Positions 1-9,018 are shown, counted from the stretch's first letter. The stretch: 64,000 nucleotides of DNA from Kitasatospora sp. NBC_01266 (GCF_036242395.1 NZ_CP108458.1:2232001-2296000), one strand, 5' to 3'. Notes: generated from the letters alone by a model not told the origin. Numbers and translations: made by a program.

Positions 1-220
1 CGCCACGTCCTGGGCCGCGGTGGACTACGACGGCTCCCGCGAACAGGAGTTCGTCGTCTACCAGCACGGCCCGCGCCGACTGTGGGACGAGGTCGAAGCG
101 GCCTACCGCTGGTGGGCGGCGCAGCGCAAGCCGGGACCGGGGCGGTTCGGGCTGACGGTAACCTCCGACGGTACCCACCGGGCATGGCTGGACGCCCCGG
201 CCAGCGCCTGGTCCGTGTGA
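1..220 (+). CDS. C-terminal fragment of a methyltransferase resembling FxLD-system enzymes (5' end outside window)
   Basis: An open frame enters from the left edge and stops with TGA at 218-220. About 72 residues are visible. The tail has a Trp/Arg-rich stretch (YGPRRLW-like, here QHGPRRLWDEVEAAYRWW) followed by RFGLTV and WLDAP. That pattern recalls the C-terminus of the protein-L-isoaspartate-type O-methyltransferases that accompany FxLD-family modified peptides in actinomycetes. The catalytic SAM domain lies outside the window, so the assignment rests on recollection of the tail only. The DUF6087 gene follows after 10 bases, so the two probably share a transcript. A GTG at 20 is internal and is not the true start. 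Confidence 0.55.
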   Translation, partial: ATSWAAVDYDGSREQEFVVYQHGPRRLWDEVEAAYRWWAAQRKPGPGRFGLTVTSDGTHRAWLDAPASAWSV

Positions 221-230
221 GGAGGATGCC

Positions 231-551
231 GTGGACGAGTTCGAGGAGCCGCTGGAGCTGTGGGCCGCGCGGCGGGACGCCCGCCGTCGCCAGGTCGGTG
301 AGCGGCGCGTCAGCCATGCCGACGGGGTGCGGCGCGGCGCCCACGTCGACCCGGCCGCGCCACGCGTCGTGGAGGAGTGGGACGGCGTCCAGTGGGTGGT
401 GGTCGGCGCGGCGGAGGGTTACGCGGCGGCTCAGCGCGCGCTGCACGGCATCGCCGGTGACGGGGTGATGCGGGGGATGATGCCGCGCCCGGAGAGCACC
501 GTACTGCGCGATCCGACGGCGCCTGGCCGAGGGCGCCACCGGAAGCCGTAG
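231..551 (+). CDS. DUF6087 family protein
   Basis: A small acidic/basic soluble protein of 106 residues with no signal peptide or membrane segment. It begins EPLELWAARRDARR and has a central EEWDGVQWV motif, both typical of the Streptomyces DUF6087 family, whose function is unknown. The GTG start at 231 is supported by AGGAGG at 220-225 with a 5-nt spacer. The SD overlaps the stop of the upstream methyltransferase-like gene, indicating an operon and probable translational coupling. DUF6087 genes often sit beside peptide-modification or regulatory genes, which fits this context but does not show a role. Confidence 0.7.
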   Translation: MDEFEEPLELWAARRDARRRQVGERRVSHADGVRRGAHVDPAAPRVVEEWDGVQWVVVGAAEGYAAAQRALHGIAGDGVMRGMMPRPESTVLRDPTAPGRGRHRKP

Positions 552-565
552 CGCGCCGACCGTGC

Positions 566-602
566 GGCGCCCCCGCACCCGAGCGGCGGGTGCGGGGGCG
601 CC
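566..602. terminator. Bidirectional intrinsic terminator hairpin
   Basis: A perfect 16-bp inverted repeat (566-581 with 587-602) has a 5-nt loop. It lies between the ends of two convergent genes, the DUF6087 gene (ends 551) and the FadB-like gene (ends 609). There is no U tract, as is common for streptomycete terminators. Confidence 0.8.
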
Positions 603-608
603 GGGCCG

Positions 609-2780
609 TCAGTCCTTGAACACCCCGCCCTGCACGGCCAGTTGCTCCAGCAGCGCCGGCGGCGTGAACCGCTCGCCGTAGGCGGCGGCCAACTCCCGGG
701 CCCGTGCGGCGAATCCGGCCGCGCCGCCGGGGTAGCCGTTGATGTACTGCAGCACCCCGCCGGTCCACGCCGGGAAGCCGATCCCCAGGATCGAGCCCAC
801 GTTCGCGTCCGCGACCGAGGTCAGCACGCCCTCCTCCAGGCAGCGCACCGAGTCCAGCGCCTCCGCGAAGAGCATCCGCTCCTTCATGTCCTCGAACGGG
901 ATCTCGACCCCGCCCGCGCGCCCGAAGTGCTCACGCAGTCCAGGCCAGAGAGCACCGCGCCTGCCGTCCGCGTCGTAGTCGTAGAAGCCCGCGCCGCCGC
1001 TGCGGCCCGGACGGTCGAACTCCTCGACCATGCGGTCCATCACCGTGTCGGCGGGGTGCGGCTGCCACTCGCCGCCGGACTCCTCGACCGCCCGCCGGGC
1101 CTCGCCCCGGATCTTGCGCGGCAGCGTCAGCGTCAGCTCGTCGAGCAGCGAGAGCACCTTGGCCGGGTACCCGGCCTGCGCCGCGGCCTGCTCGACGGAG
1201 GCCGGCTCGACGCCCTCGCCGACCATCGCCACGCCCTCGTTGATGAACTGCCCGATCACCCGCGAGGTGAAGAAGCCGCGCGAGTCGTTCACCACGATCG
1301 GGGTCTTGCCCAGGCGCCGCACCAGGTCGAAGGCGCGCGCGACCGCTTCCGCGCCGGTGCGCTCGCCCTTGATGATCTCGACCAGCGGCATCTTGTCGAC
1401 CGGCGAGAAGAAGTGCAGGCCGACGAAGTCCGCGTCCCGCTCGACTCCCTCGGCCAGCACGGTGATCGGCAGCGTGGAGGTGTTGGTGCAGAGCAGCGCG
1501 TCGGCGTCCACCAGGCCCTGGATCTCCTGGAAGACCTTCTGCTTCAACTCGACGTTCTCGAACACCGCCTCGATCACGGCGTCGCAGCCCGCCAGGTCGG
1601 CGGCCTCGGCCGTCGGGGTGATCCGGGCGAGCAGTTCGTCGCGCTGCTCCGCCGTGCTGCGCCCGCGCGCCACCGCCTTGTCCAGCAGCCCGGCCGAGTA
1701 CGCCTTGCCCCGCGCGGCCGCCTCGACACTGACGTCCTTGAGCACGACCTCGAGACCGGCCCGCGCACAGGAGTACGCGATGCCCGCGCCCATCATCCCG
1801 GCGCCGAGCACGGCGACCTTGCGCACCTGCCGCTCCGGCACCGAAGCGGGCCGCGAGGCACCGGAGTTGACCGCCTGCATGTCGAAGAAGAGCGCCTGGA
1901 TCATGTTCTTCGCGGTCTGCCCGCAGGCCAGCTCGGTGAAGTAGCGCGCCTCGACGACGAAGGCGTTGTCCACGTCCACCTGGCTGCCCTCGACCGCCGC
2001 CGCCAGGATGTTGCGCGGGGCCGGGTACGGCGCGCCGTTCAACTGCTTGCGCAGGTTGGCGGGGTAGGCGGGCAACTGCGCGGCCAGCGCCGGGGTGGCG
2101 GGGGTGCCGCCGGGGATCTTGTAGCCCTTGACGTCCCAGGGCTGCTCGGCCGTCTCGTGGGCGGCGATGAAGTCCCGCGCCTTGGCCAGCAGTTCCTCCG
2201 GCGAGGTGGCCAGCTCGTGCACCAGTCCGGCCTCCACCGCGGCGGCCGGGCGGTACTGACGGCCGGTCAGCAGCCACTTCAGCAGCGCGTCGGCCAGCCC
2301 GAGCAGCCGCACGGTGCGCACGACGCCGCCACCGCCCGGCAGCAGGCCCAGCGTGACCTCGGGGAAGCCCAGCTTGCTGCCGGGCGCGGTGAGTGCGATC
2401 CGGTGGTGGCAGGCCAGCGCCAGCTCCAGGCCGCCGCCCAGCGCGCTGCCGTTGATCGCGGCGACCACCGGCTTGCCGAGGGTCTCCAGGGTGCGCAGCG
2501 CGCGCTTGAGCCGCAGCGTGCTCTCGAAGAACTCCTCGGCGTCCTCGGGGCCGACCGCCGAGAGCATGCGCAGGTCGCCGCCGGCGAAGAAGGTCTTCTT
2601 GGCGGAGGTGATGATCACGCCGCGCAGACCCTCGAACGCCGCCAACCGGGCTACCACGGCCTCGAAGTCGGCGGTGAAGGCGGCGTTCATGGTGTTGACG
2701 GACTGGTTGGGATCGTCCAGGACGAGGGTGACCACGCCCTCCTGATCCTGCTCCCAGCGGATAACGGTCAGCTCGCTCAT
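609..2780 (-). CDS. fadB: FadB/FadJ-type multifunctional enzyme: enoyl-CoA hydratase / 3-hydroxyacyl-CoA dehydrogenase
   Basis: Fatty-acid beta-oxidation enzyme of 723 residues, the usual length. The N-terminal crotonase domain (about 1-190) carries the oxyanion-hole segments FAGGDLRML and GSALGGGLELALA. The NAD-binding domain starts near residue 325 with GAGMMGAGIAYS, followed by the 3-hydroxyacyl-CoA dehydrogenase region (NTSTLPIT, GLHFFSPVDKMPLVEI). C-terminal helical dehydrogenase domains follow. It is the last gene of a leftward operon behind the thiolase (40-nt gap) and the CoA-transferase/racemase, together giving hydration, dehydrogenation and thiolysis. The ATG at 2780 has a weak GGAG upstream. 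It ends against a strong hairpin at 566-602. Confidence 0.93.
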   Translation of the reverse strand: MSELTVIRWEQDQEGVVTLVLDDPNQSVNTMNAAFTADFEAVVARLAAFEGLRGVIITSAKKTFFAGGDLRMLSAVGPEDAEEFFESTLRLKRALRTLETLGKPVVAAINGSALGGGLELALACHHRIALTAPGSKLGFPEVTLGLLPGGGGVVRTVRLLGLADALLKWLLTGRQYRPAAAVEAGLVHELATSPEELLAKARDFIAAHETAEQPWDVKGYKIPGGTPATPALAAQLPAYPANLRKQLNGAPYPAPRNILAAAVEGSQVDVDNAFVVEARYFTELACGQTAKNMIQALFFDMQAVNSGASRPASVPERQVRKVAVLGAGMMGAGIAYSCARAGLEVVLKDVSVEAAARGKAYSAGLLDKAVARGRSTAEQRDELLARITPTAEAADLAGCDAVIEAVFENVELKQKVFQEIQGLVDADALLCTNTSTLPITVLAEGVERDADFVGLHFFSPVDKMPLVEIIKGERTGAEAVARAFDLVRRLGKTPIVVNDSRGFFTSRVIGQFINEGVAMVGEGVEPASVEQAAAQAGYPAKVLSLLDELTLTLPRKIRGEARRAVEESGGEWQPHPADTVMDRMVEEFDRPGRSGGAGFYDYDADGRRGALWPGLREHFGRAGGVEIPFEDMKERMLFAEALDSVRCLEEGVLTSVADANVGSILGIGFPAWTGGVLQYINGYPGGAAGFAARARELAAAYGERFTPPALLEQLAVQGGVFKD

Positions 2781-2820
2781 GGGAAATGTCTCCAGGAATC
2801 CAGGAAAGTCAGGAAGGGGG

Positions 2821-4032
2821 TCAGATGCGCTCGACGATGGTGGCGATGCCCATGCCGCCGCCCACGCAGAGGGTGGCCAGGCCGTAGCGCAGCTCGCGCC
2901 GCTCCAACTCGTCGATCAGGGTGCCGAGGATCATCGCGCCGGTGGCGCCCAGCGGGTGGCCGAGCGCGATGGCGCCGCCGTTGACGTTCACCTGCTCGTG
3001 CGAGAAGCCGAGTTCGCGCATGAAGCGCAGCGCGACCGCCGAGAAGGCCTCGTTGATCTCCACCAGGTCGATGTCGGCGGCGTTCAGCCCGGCCTTGGCG
3101 AGCGCCTTGCGGGTGGCGGGCGCGGGGCCGGTGAGTATGATGGTGGGCTCGGAGCCGCAGACCGCGGCGGAGACGATCCGGGCCCGGGGGCGCAGCCCGT
3201 AGCGCTCGCCGATGGCCGGCGAGCCAATCGCCACCAGCGAGGCGCCGTCCACGATGCCGGAGGAGTTGCCGGCGGTGTGCACGTGGTCGATCTTCTCCAC
3301 CCAGTGGTACTTCTGCAGCGCCACCGCGTCGAAGCCGCCCGCCTCGCCGATGCCCGCGAAGGCGGGCTTCAGGCCGGCCAGCGTCTCCACCGTGGTGCCC
3401 GGGCGCAGGTACTCGTCGCGCTCCAGCACGATCAGGCCGTTGCGGTCGCGCACCGGGACCACCGAGCGGTCGAAGAGGCCGTCGGCCTGAGCCTTCGCGG
3501 CGCGGGCCTGCGACTCGGCGGCGAAGGCGTCCACGTCGGCGCGGCTGAAGCCCTCGATGGTGGCGATCAGGTCGGCGCCGATGCCCTGCGGGATGAAGGA
3601 GACGTCGAAGTTGGTCATCGGGTCCATCGCCCAGGCGCCGCCGTCGGAGCCCATCGGGACCCGGGACATCGACTCGACGCCGCCCGCCAGCACCAGGTCC
3701 TCCCAGCCCGAACGGACCTTGGCAGCAGCCAGGTTGACCGACTCCAGGCCGGAGGCGCAGAAGCGGTTCTCCTGGACCCCGGCCACGGTGTCCGGCAGGC
3801 CGGCCACCACGGCGGCGATCCGGGCGATGTCGGAGCCCTGGTCGCCGAGCGGGCTGACCACGCCGAGCACCACGTCGTCGATCGCGGCCGGGTCCAACTC
3901 GGGCAGCCGGGCGCGCATTTCGTGGATCAGCCCGACCACCAGGTCAACCGGCTTGGTGGCGTGCAGCGAACCGTTCCTGCCACGGCCGCGCGGGGTGCGG
4001 ATCGCCTCGTAGACGTACGCTTCGGTACTCAC
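2821..4032 (-). CDS. fadA: Acetyl-CoA C-acyltransferase (3-ketoacyl-CoA thiolase)
   Basis: Thiolase of 403 residues performing the thiolytic step of beta-oxidation. The nucleophilic cysteine is in [12 protein letters not shown], the catalytic His in [10 protein letters not shown] and the second Cys in [20 protein letters not shown] is the family NEAF motif. The GTG at 4032 overlaps the stop of the upstream gene as GTGA (4029-4032), indicating translational coupling, and GAGAGG sits 8 nt upstream. The frame stays open far 5' of this, but that extension is shadow sequence over the neighbouring gene. With the FadB-like gene it forms the trifunctional beta-oxidation pair. Confidence 0.95.
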   Translation of the reverse strand: MSTEAYVYEAIRTPRGRGRNGSLHATKPVDLVVGLIHEMRARLPELDPAAIDDVVLGVVSPLGDQGSDIARIAAVVAGLPDTVAGVQENRFCASGLESVNLAAAKVRSGWEDLVLAGGVESMSRVPMGSDGGAWAMDPMTNFDVSFIPQGIGADLIATIEGFSRADVDAFAAESQARAAKAQADGLFDRSVVPVRDRNGLIVLERDEYLRPGTTVETLAGLKPAFAGIGEAGGFDAVALQKYHWVEKIDHVHTAGNSSGIVDGASLVAIGSPAIGERYGLRPRARIVSAAVCGSEPTIILTGPAPATRKALAKAGLNAADIDLVEINEAFSAVALRFMRELGFSHEQVNVNGGAIALGHPLGATGAMILGTLIDELERRELRYGLATLCVGGGMGIATIVERI

Positions 4033-5225
4033 GGTTGCTGCCTCTCGGGGGAGTTGGTGGGGTCGACAAGCGGTGCGGCGGGCGGTGCCGCGAAGGGGGC
4101 GGCGTGCGGACCGGCGTGCGGACCGGCGAGCTCGGGCAGCCCCCAGTCGCGGGCCACCTCGGCGGTGTCGGCGCCGGGGCGGGCCGGTGGGCGGCGCAGC
4201 GCGGCGGGGGTGGCGGAGAACCGCGGGGCCGGGGCGGGCTGGGTCACGCCGCCCTGGGTCGGATAGGTGCCACGGGCGGCCAGGTGCGGGTGTGCGGCCG
4301 CCTGACGGAGCGTCAGCACCCGGGTGACGCAAGCATCGGTGCCCGCGAAGACGGCATCCCACTCGGCGCTGGTGCGGCTCGCGAAGCGGGTGGCGATCAG
4401 CGCGCGCAGCTCGGGCCAGCGGGCGGTGTCGTACTGGCCGGGCGCCTGCGGGCCGAGGTCGAGCAGCCGGGCGAACTCGGCGTAGAACTGCGGCTCCAGC
4501 GCGCCGACGGCGAAGTGGCCGCCGTCGCTCGCCTGGTAGACGGCGTAGCAGGGAGCGCTGCCGTCGAGGAAGTTGACGCCCCGGCGGTCCTGCCAGCGGC
4601 CCTCGGCGAGCAGGCCCCAGAACAGCGTGGCCAGATGCGCGGTGCCGTCGACGATCGCGGCGTCCACCACCTGGCCCTGGCCGGTGGCGCGGGCGTGCTG
4701 GAGTGCGGCGAGCAGGCCGACCACCAGGTAGAGCGAGCCGCCCGCGTAGTCGCCGAGCAGGTTGGCCGGCACGGTGGGCGGCCCGTCGGCCGGGCCGATC
4801 ATCGAGAGCACGCCGCTGAGCGCGAGGTAGTCGATGTCGTGCCCGGCGGTGGCGGCCAGCGGTCCCTGCTGGCCCCAGCCGGTCATCCGGCCGTAGACCA
4901 GGGCGGGGTTGCGGGCCAGGCAGGGCTCGGGGCCGACGCCGAGCCGTTCGGCCACCCCGGGGCGGTAGCCCTCGATCAGCAGGTCGGCGCGCCCGACCAG
5001 GTCGAGCAGCCGGTCGGCGCCGTCCGGCGCCTTGAGGTCGAGCAGGACCGAACGCTTGTTGCGGTTGGTCAGGTCCAGCGCCGGGTCGCCGGCCAGCGGC
5101 GAGCCGTTCGGGCGGTCCACCCGCACCACATCCGCGCCCAGGTCGCCGAGCAGCATCGCGGCGAACGGGCCGGGGCCGATCCCGGCCAGCTCGACCACCC
5201 GCACCCCGGCCAACGGCCCAGTCAC
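4029..5225 (-). CDS. CaiB/BaiF CoA-transferase family protein, probable alpha-methylacyl-CoA racemase
   Basis: A 398-residue class III CoA-transferase/racemase. The N-terminus [19 protein letters not shown] followed by [13 protein letters not shown] is the signature of alpha-methylacyl-CoA racemases, which interconvert 2-methylacyl-CoA epimers so that branched acyl chains can enter beta-oxidation. The nucleotide-binding region continues with [16 protein letters not shown] chose the GTG at 5225 because GGAGG lies 7 nt upstream and the protein begins at the family N-terminus; the frame is open further upstream. It is the first gene of the operon and its stop overlaps the thiolase start. A formyl-CoA-type transferase activity cannot be excluded. 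Confidence 0.88.
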   Translation of the reverse strand: MTGPLAGVRVVELAGIGPGPFAAMLLGDLGADVVRVDRPNGSPLAGDPALDLTNRNKRSVLLDLKAPDGADRLLDLVGRADLLIEGYRPGVAERLGVGPEPCLARNPALVYGRMTGWGQQGPLAATAGHDIDYLALSGVLSMIGPADGPPTVPANLLGDYAGGSLYLVVGLLAALQHARATGQGQVVDAAIVDGTAHLATLFWGLLAEGRWQDRRGVNFLDGSAPCYAVYQASDGGHFAVGALEPQFYAEFARLLDLGPQAPGQYDTARWPELRALIATRFASRTSAEWDAVFAGTDACVTRVLTLRQAAAHPHLAARGTYPTQGGVTQPAPAPRFSATPAALRRPPARPGADTAEVARDWGLPELAGPHAGPHAAPFAAPPAAPLVDPTNSPERQQP

Positions 5226-5533
5226 CCGGTCGCCTCCTCGCAAGCGTGACAGTAAAGCTGTAACACTCGGGATGGTATGCCGGTGACCGGCGAGTAACAA
5301 GGGCGGTGGACCCGGTCCGGAAACGGCTCGACGATGATCTTAGGGCCTGTCGTCGGACCCCCTTCGTCGCCCGCAGGGCGGCATGGCGGCGCCGAGCAGT
5401 TGGAGCACCGTGGTCAGCCGGCCCGCCTGGCGGTCGCCCGCTCCCGCCGCCCATCGGCCCTCCCCCGCGCGAGGGAGCCGGCTCACTCCGAAGCGGGACG
5501 CCACGCCAGTTGACGATCCGTAAAGTCGGCGGC
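5226..5533. other. Divergent intergenic region with a repeat remnant
   Basis: This 308-bp gap separates the beta-oxidation operon (leftward) from the histidine kinase (rightward). It holds an AT-rich patch with ACAGTAAAGCTGT (short inverted repeat) just upstream of the operon start, probably promoter or operator. The small palindrome CCGGTGACCGG lies near 5290, and a truncated copy of the MITE-like repeat is at 5342-5399. No convincing small ORF was seen. Confidence 0.5.
5342..5399 (+). repeat. Deleted copy of the 175-bp MITE-like palindrome
   Basis: The first 50 bases (5342-5391) match the left arm of the element at 17034-17208 with about four mismatches, including CCCCCTTCGTCGCCCGCAGG. The next bases (CATGGCGGCGCCGAGCAG) resemble the inner edge of that element's right arm. 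Similarity then stops and no right terminal repeat follows. This looks like an internally deleted, one-ended remnant of the same family. Confidence 0.7.
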
Positions 5534-6769
5534 ATGGAACGGATCGCGACCGCGCTGCTGGGGCGCCGGGCCCGGGTGCGGTGGGTGCATCTGGTGCTCG
5601 GTGGAGCGCTGTTGATGCCCTTCTGGCTGCTGGCGACGGTGCTGACTCCGCTGCTGATGCCGACCGCCCCGGGGTGGCACGCCCTGCTCGCGCAGGGGCT
5701 CGCGCTGCTCATCGCGCTGCCGATGGCCTGGGTGGCAGGTCTGCTGCCGATGGTCCGGGTCCTGGTCAGCACGGCGGCCCGGGCGCTGGCCGCCGTTCCG
5801 GCCGGCGAGTTGGCGAGCGGTCCGGCCACCAGTTGGGCGGCCCGGCGTCGCACCGCGCACTGGTTCGCCCTGCACGTGCTGCTGGGCGGCGTGGTCAGCG
5901 GTATGTCGATCTCGGTGCCGCCGACCGTGGCGGTGCTCTGCTTCGACCCGCACGCCGTGTTCGCCGCCCCGCGGCTGGCCTGGGCCCGCCCGGCCGCCCC
6001 GGTCCACCTGCTGATCGGGGTCGGCCTGCTGGCGCTGCTGCTCGCCACCAACGCGGGCGCCGGCGCGCTGTTGGCCCGCTGCGCGCCGGCGCTGCTCGGG
6101 CCGACGCCGGCCGAGCGGCTCGCGGTGTCCGAACAGCGCGCCGTGGTGCTGGCTCAGCGCAACCGGTTGGCCCGCGAGTTGCACGACTCGGTCGGCCACG
6201 CGCTGAGCGCCGTCTCGATCCAGGCAGCGGCGGCGAGCCGAGTGCTGCGCAGCGATCCCGAGTTCGCCGCCGAGGCGCTGGCGGCGATCGAGGAACTGGC
6301 CCGCGAGGCGGTCGGCGAGCTGGACGGGGTGCTCGGCGTGCTGCGCGAGGAGGAGAACGAGGCGGGCCGGGGCGGCGGGCCCACGCTGGCCGGGCTCGAT
6401 CCGCTGGTCCGCCAGCTCGCGCTGGCGGGCGTGACGGTGGAGACCCACACCGGGGCCGGCCTGGCGCTGCTGCCGGCGCCGGTCTCCCAGGAGGCGTACC
6501 GGATCGTGCAGGAGGGGCTGACCAATGTGCTGCGGCACGCCGGACCGGTGCCGGCCACGCTGCGCCTGGAGGTGCGGGGCGGGCGGCTGGACGTGGAGTT
6601 GACCAACCCGATCGGCGCGGGCCGCCCCAGCCGCCCGGGCGGCGGACGGGGCCTGCGCGGAGTTGCCGAGCGGGCCGCCGCGCTGCACGGCGGCTGCGAG
6701 AGCGGGCGCACGGCGGACGGGGCGGGCTGGCGGCTGGCGGTCTGGCTGCCGGTGGCGGCGGCGGTTTGA
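5534..6769 (+). CDS. NarL-family sensor histidine kinase
   Basis: Membrane-bound two-component kinase of 411 residues. The N-terminal half has about four to five hydrophobic segments (roughly residues 17-45, 52-75, 110-135, 155-180) without an obvious extracellular sensor domain. A HisKA_3 H-box follows ([15 protein letters not shown], phospho-acceptor near His217). A HATPase domain with [10 protein letters not shown] (N box) and a G-rich lid ([10 protein letters not shown]) completes it. The ATG at 5534 puts the first membrane segment at the N-terminus. The SD is weak, and longer in-frame starts would read through the upstream repeat remnant. The response regulator follows after an 18-bp repeat array; the signal is unknown. 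Confidence 0.9.
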   Translation: MERIATALLGRRARVRWVHLVLGGALLMPFWLLATVLTPLLMPTAPGWHALLAQGLALLIALPMAWVAGLLPMVRVLVSTAARALAAVPAGELASGPATSWAARRRTAHWFALHVLLGGVVSGMSISVPPTVAVLCFDPHAVFAAPRLAWARPAAPVHLLIGVGLLALLLATNAGAGALLARCAPALLGPTPAERLAVSEQRAVVLAQRNRLARELHDSVGHALSAVSIQAAAASRVLRSDPEFAAEALAAIEELAREAVGELDGVLGVLREEENEAGRGGGPTLAGLDPLVRQLALAGVTVETHTGAGLALLPAPVSQEAYRIVQEGLTNVLRHAGPVPATLRLEVRGGRLDVELTNPIGAGRPSRPGGGRGLRGVAERAAALHGGCESGRTADGAGWRLAVWLPVAAAV

Positions 6770-6780
6770 GGGCGGCCAAT

Positions 6781-6906
6781 GGTTTGACCGGTGACAGTGG
6801 TTTGACGGGTGGCAATAGTTTGACCGGTGACAGTGGTTTGACGGGTGGCAATGGTTTGACGAGTAACAGTGGTTTGACAGATGGCTATAGCTTGAGAACG
6901 GACAGT
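6781..6906 (+). repeat. 18-bp tandem repeat array (7 units) between kinase and regulator genes
   Basis: Seven consecutive 18-bp units of the form GGTTTGACSGGTGRCART run from 6781 to 6906. Units 1-2 and 3-4 are nearly identical 36-bp dimers and the last units decay. The array is in the reading frame of the response regulator with no stop, encoding repeats such as GLTGDS and GLTGGN. Every unit carries TTGAC (like a -35 hexamer) and an in-frame TTG. It may be a spacer, an N-terminal extension or a phase-variable regulatory stretch. Confidence 0.9.
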
Positions 6907-6912
6907 AGCGGC

Positions 6913-7599
6913 ATGCACGGAGCCAACGAGCCGAACGAGCCGATCCGGGTGGTGATCGCCGACGACGAACGCCTGGTCCGGATGGGCCTGCGCGTGGTGA
7001 TCGATGCCGAACCCGACCTGACCGTGGTGGGCGAGGCGGCTGACGGCAGCAGCGTGCTGCCGCTGGTCCGCGAGCAGCGCCCGGACGTGGTGCTGATGGA
7101 CGTGCGGATGCCCGAGGTGGACGGGATCCGGGCCACCGCCCTGGTGTTGGACGCGCTGCCCGAACCGCCCCGGGTGCTGGTGGTGACCACCTTCGAGAAC
7201 GACGACTACGTGTACCAGGCGCTGCGGGCCGGCGCGGCCGGCTTCCTGCTCAAGCGGGCCAGGGCAACCGAGCTGGTGCAGGCGATCCGCCTGGTGGCGC
7301 GCGGCGATTCACTGCTCTACCCGGCGGCGATCCGCGAACTCGCGGCTGCCCGGCGCAGCACGATCGGGTCGGGCCCCGCCCGGCGGGCCGACCCGACCGC
7401 CCGCCTCACCGAGCGCGAGGGCCAGGTGCTGCGGCTGATCACGACCGGGCTGAACAACGCGGAGATCGCCGACCAGCTGCTGCTGAGCCACGAGACGGTG
7501 AAGACGCATGTGGCCAACGTGCTGGCCAAACTGGGCGCGCGGGACCGGACCCAGGCGGTGATCATCGCCTACGAGGTGGGCTTCGTCTCGCCGGGCTGA
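6913..7599 (+). CDS. NarL/FixJ-family response regulator
   Basis: Two-component DNA-binding regulator of 228 residues, partner of the upstream kinase. The receiver domain has the acidic pair DD at 17-18, the phospho-acceptor Asp63 in VVLMDVRMPEVDG and the conserved Lys in GFLLKRA. A LuxR-type HTH follows (LTEREGQVLRLITTGLNNAEIA, SHETVKTHVANVLAKLG). The ATG at 6913 gives the normal family length. Its SD is poor, and the frame is open upstream through the hexapeptide-encoding repeat to a TTG at 6766 that overlaps the kinase stop. A longer form with a repetitive N-terminus is therefore possible. Confidence 0.93.
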   Translation: MHGANEPNEPIRVVIADDERLVRMGLRVVIDAEPDLTVVGEAADGSSVLPLVREQRPDVVLMDVRMPEVDGIRATALVLDALPEPPRVLVVTTFENDDYVYQALRAGAAGFLLKRARATELVQAIRLVARGDSLLYPAAIRELAAARRSTIGSGPARRADPTARLTEREGQVLRLITTGLNNAEIADQLLLSHETVKTHVANVLAKLGARDRTQAVIIAYEVGFVSPG

Positions 7600-7706
7600 A
7601 CCTCGCGCCGCCGGCGACCCGTGGGTACAGTGCGACGATCGGCCCGCGCGACAGACGCACGCGACCGACGCGACAGACGTGACAAGAACGGACCGGCGAG
7701 CGCCCT

Positions 7707-8360
7707 GTGAACATCTGGACCCGACCCGCGCTCTGGTGGCGCCTGGCCATCGTCCTCTCCAGCGGGCTGGGCCTCGTCCTCGGCACCAGCTCGCTCGTCT
7801 ACTTCACCGTCGAGAGCAACACGCTGATCTTCGGCTACTTCCTCGGCGCGGTCTACTGGATGACCAGGCGCGGCACGGTGGCGGCCCCGGCGCCCCGACT
7901 GCGCGGCGCGGCCACCCTCTACATCCTGATCACCGGCCTGGTCGCACACATCCTGCTCAACCACGGCGCCAACCCGCTGCCCGGCCTGGTCTCCGGACCG
8001 GACCGGCTGTCCAACTGGTCCAACTTCCTGCTGCACTACACCACTCCGGTGCTGGTGCTGCTCGACTGGCTCTGCGCGCGCCCGCGCAACGCCTCCCGCT
8101 GGCAGGACATCCCGCTCTGGCTCTCCTTCCCGCTCGGCTACGCGGCGGTGACCATGGCCCGGGCGGCGCTCTTCCCGAGCTTCCCGAACAAGTACCCGTA
8201 CTTCTTCTTCGACCCGAGCAGCCAGGGCTACGGCTACGTCTGGCTGCAGATCGCCCAGCTGACGGTGGAGTTCATCGTGCTGGCGGCGGCGGTGGTCGGA
8301 CTCGACCGGCTCGGTACGACGGTCCGCGGCCGGCTGCGGCCCGCCGCAGCCGAGGTGTGA
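7707..8360 (+). CDS. Pr6Pr-family multi-pass membrane protein
   Basis: An integral membrane protein of 217 residues with about six hydrophobic segments and no soluble domain. The pattern NTLIFGYFLGAVYW, the central SNFLLHYTTPVLVLLDWL and the late PLWLSFPLGYAAVTM matches the Pr6Pr (six-transmembrane) family, whose function is unknown. The GTG at 7707 is the first start consistent with an N-terminal membrane segment; the SD is weak (GGCGAG). A possible -10 TACAGT lies about 80 nt upstream. It converges on the toxin gene of the Doc-like pair. Confidence 0.75.
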   Translation: MNIWTRPALWWRLAIVLSSGLGLVLGTSSLVYFTVESNTLIFGYFLGAVYWMTRRGTVAAPAPRLRGAATLYILITGLVAHILLNHGANPLPGLVSGPDRLSNWSNFLLHYTTPVLVLLDWLCARPRNASRWQDIPLWLSFPLGYAAVTMARAALFPSFPNKYPYFFFDPSSQGYGYVWLQIAQLTVEFIVLAAAVVGLDRLGTTVRGRLRPAAAEV

Positions 8361-8368
8361 CGGATCGA

Positions 8369-8400
8369 ACCGGCGTACCGGCGTACCGGCGTACCGGCAC
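8369..8400. repeat. 8-bp tandem repeat
   Basis: Three perfect ACCGGCGT units plus one variant (ACCGGCAC) occupy the gap between two convergent genes. A weak inverted repeat (CTGACC/GGTCAG, 8403-8423) follows and may act as a terminator at the toxin gene's end. Confidence 0.8.
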
Positions 8401-8419
8401 AGCTGACCGGCACACCAGG

Positions 8420-8794
8420 TCAGATCCGCCACTCCCGGATCCGGTCGGCCGCCCCGAAGATGTCCGCCTTCGCGTCGGCCACATCGCGGGCCAGCTCGAC
8501 CAGGGCGCCGTACGGCGGGTCGATGCCCTCCTTCGCCGCGTGCATGTACGCCGCGGTCGCCATGCAGGCGTAGAGGTTGTTGCGCACCGGCAGCGGGCGC
8601 AGCAGCACGATGGTGTGCATCAGCGCGGCGGCGCACCAGGCCGGGTCGGCGTCATGGCCCAGTTGGGCGGTGTTCACCCGGTGCCGGGCGACGGCCGCCT
8701 GCAGCGCGGAGTAGTCGCGCACGCTCAAGTCCTCAGGGGAGGCCTGCTCCTGGACGTCGAGGAGCCAGCGGATGTCGACGTGCAGGATCATCAC
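8420..8794 (-). CDS. Fic/Doc-like toxin of a type II toxin-antitoxin pair
   Basis: A 124-residue protein downstream of a small antitoxin-like gene. The segment RNNLYACMATAAYMHAAKEG resembles the helical core of Doc-type toxins (normally HxFxDGNKR). The canonical Fic motif is not intact: NLYACMAT-like sequence replaces HPFxDGN. Doc-family members phosphorylate EF-Tu, but activity here is uncertain. The GTG at 8794 overlaps the antitoxin stop as GTGA, and an ATG is the second codon. Transcribed with the antitoxin from the promoter at about 9026-9050. Confidence 0.7.
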   Translation of the reverse strand: MMILHVDIRWLLDVQEQASPEDLSVRDYSALQAAVARHRVNTAQLGHDADPAWCAAALMHTIVLLRPLPVRNNLYACMATAAYMHAAKEGIDPPYGALVELARDVADAKADIFGAADRIREWRI

Positions 8795-9018
8795 GCCGCA
8801 CTGCGCCGAGCGGCGGGCGTGTCCTCCGGGAAGGCGGCGTCGAACTCCTCCAGGTGCGCGTTCCAGAACGCCACCGCGTGGTTGACGAAGGTTCGGCGCT
8901 GCTGCTCACGCACGCTCAGGTCGTGGACGTACGCCTTGACGGTCTTTCCGTCGGCCGCCGCCGCCTCGCGGATCGCGGCCAGTTCCGCCTCGGTGTACTC
9001 GATGTTGAGAGCCGGCAT
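8791..9018 (-). CDS. Small antitoxin partner of the Doc-like toxin
   Basis: A 75-residue protein with an N-terminal NIEYTEAELAAIREAAAADG segment. This is a ribbon-helix-helix-like N-terminus of the kind that binds DNA and autoregulates toxin-antitoxin operons. A charged C-terminal helix (FWNAHLEEFDAAFPEDTP) would wrap the toxin. The ATG at 9018 has a -10-like TACCCT only 7 nt upstream (9026-9031), so the mRNA may be leaderless. The stop overlaps the toxin start by 4 nt. Gene order, antitoxin first, is standard. Confidence 0.75.
   Translation of the reverse strand: MPALNIEYTEAELAAIREAAAADGKTVKAYVHDLSVREQQRRTFVNHAVAFWNAHLEEFDAAFPEDTPAARRSAA

Noticed and set aside
642..2984. A 780-codon rightward open frame opposite the FadB-like gene
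   Set aside because: It is the antisense shadow of a gene with clear crotonase and dehydrogenase motifs; its translation is Arg/Gln/Val-rich low-complexity sequence with no domain.
4033..6051. Upstream extension of the thiolase reading frame to 1076 codons
   Set aside because: The extension covers the CoA-transferase gene in another frame and is compositionally shadow-like; the GTG at 4032 gives the normal thiolase N-terminus and couples to the upstream stop.
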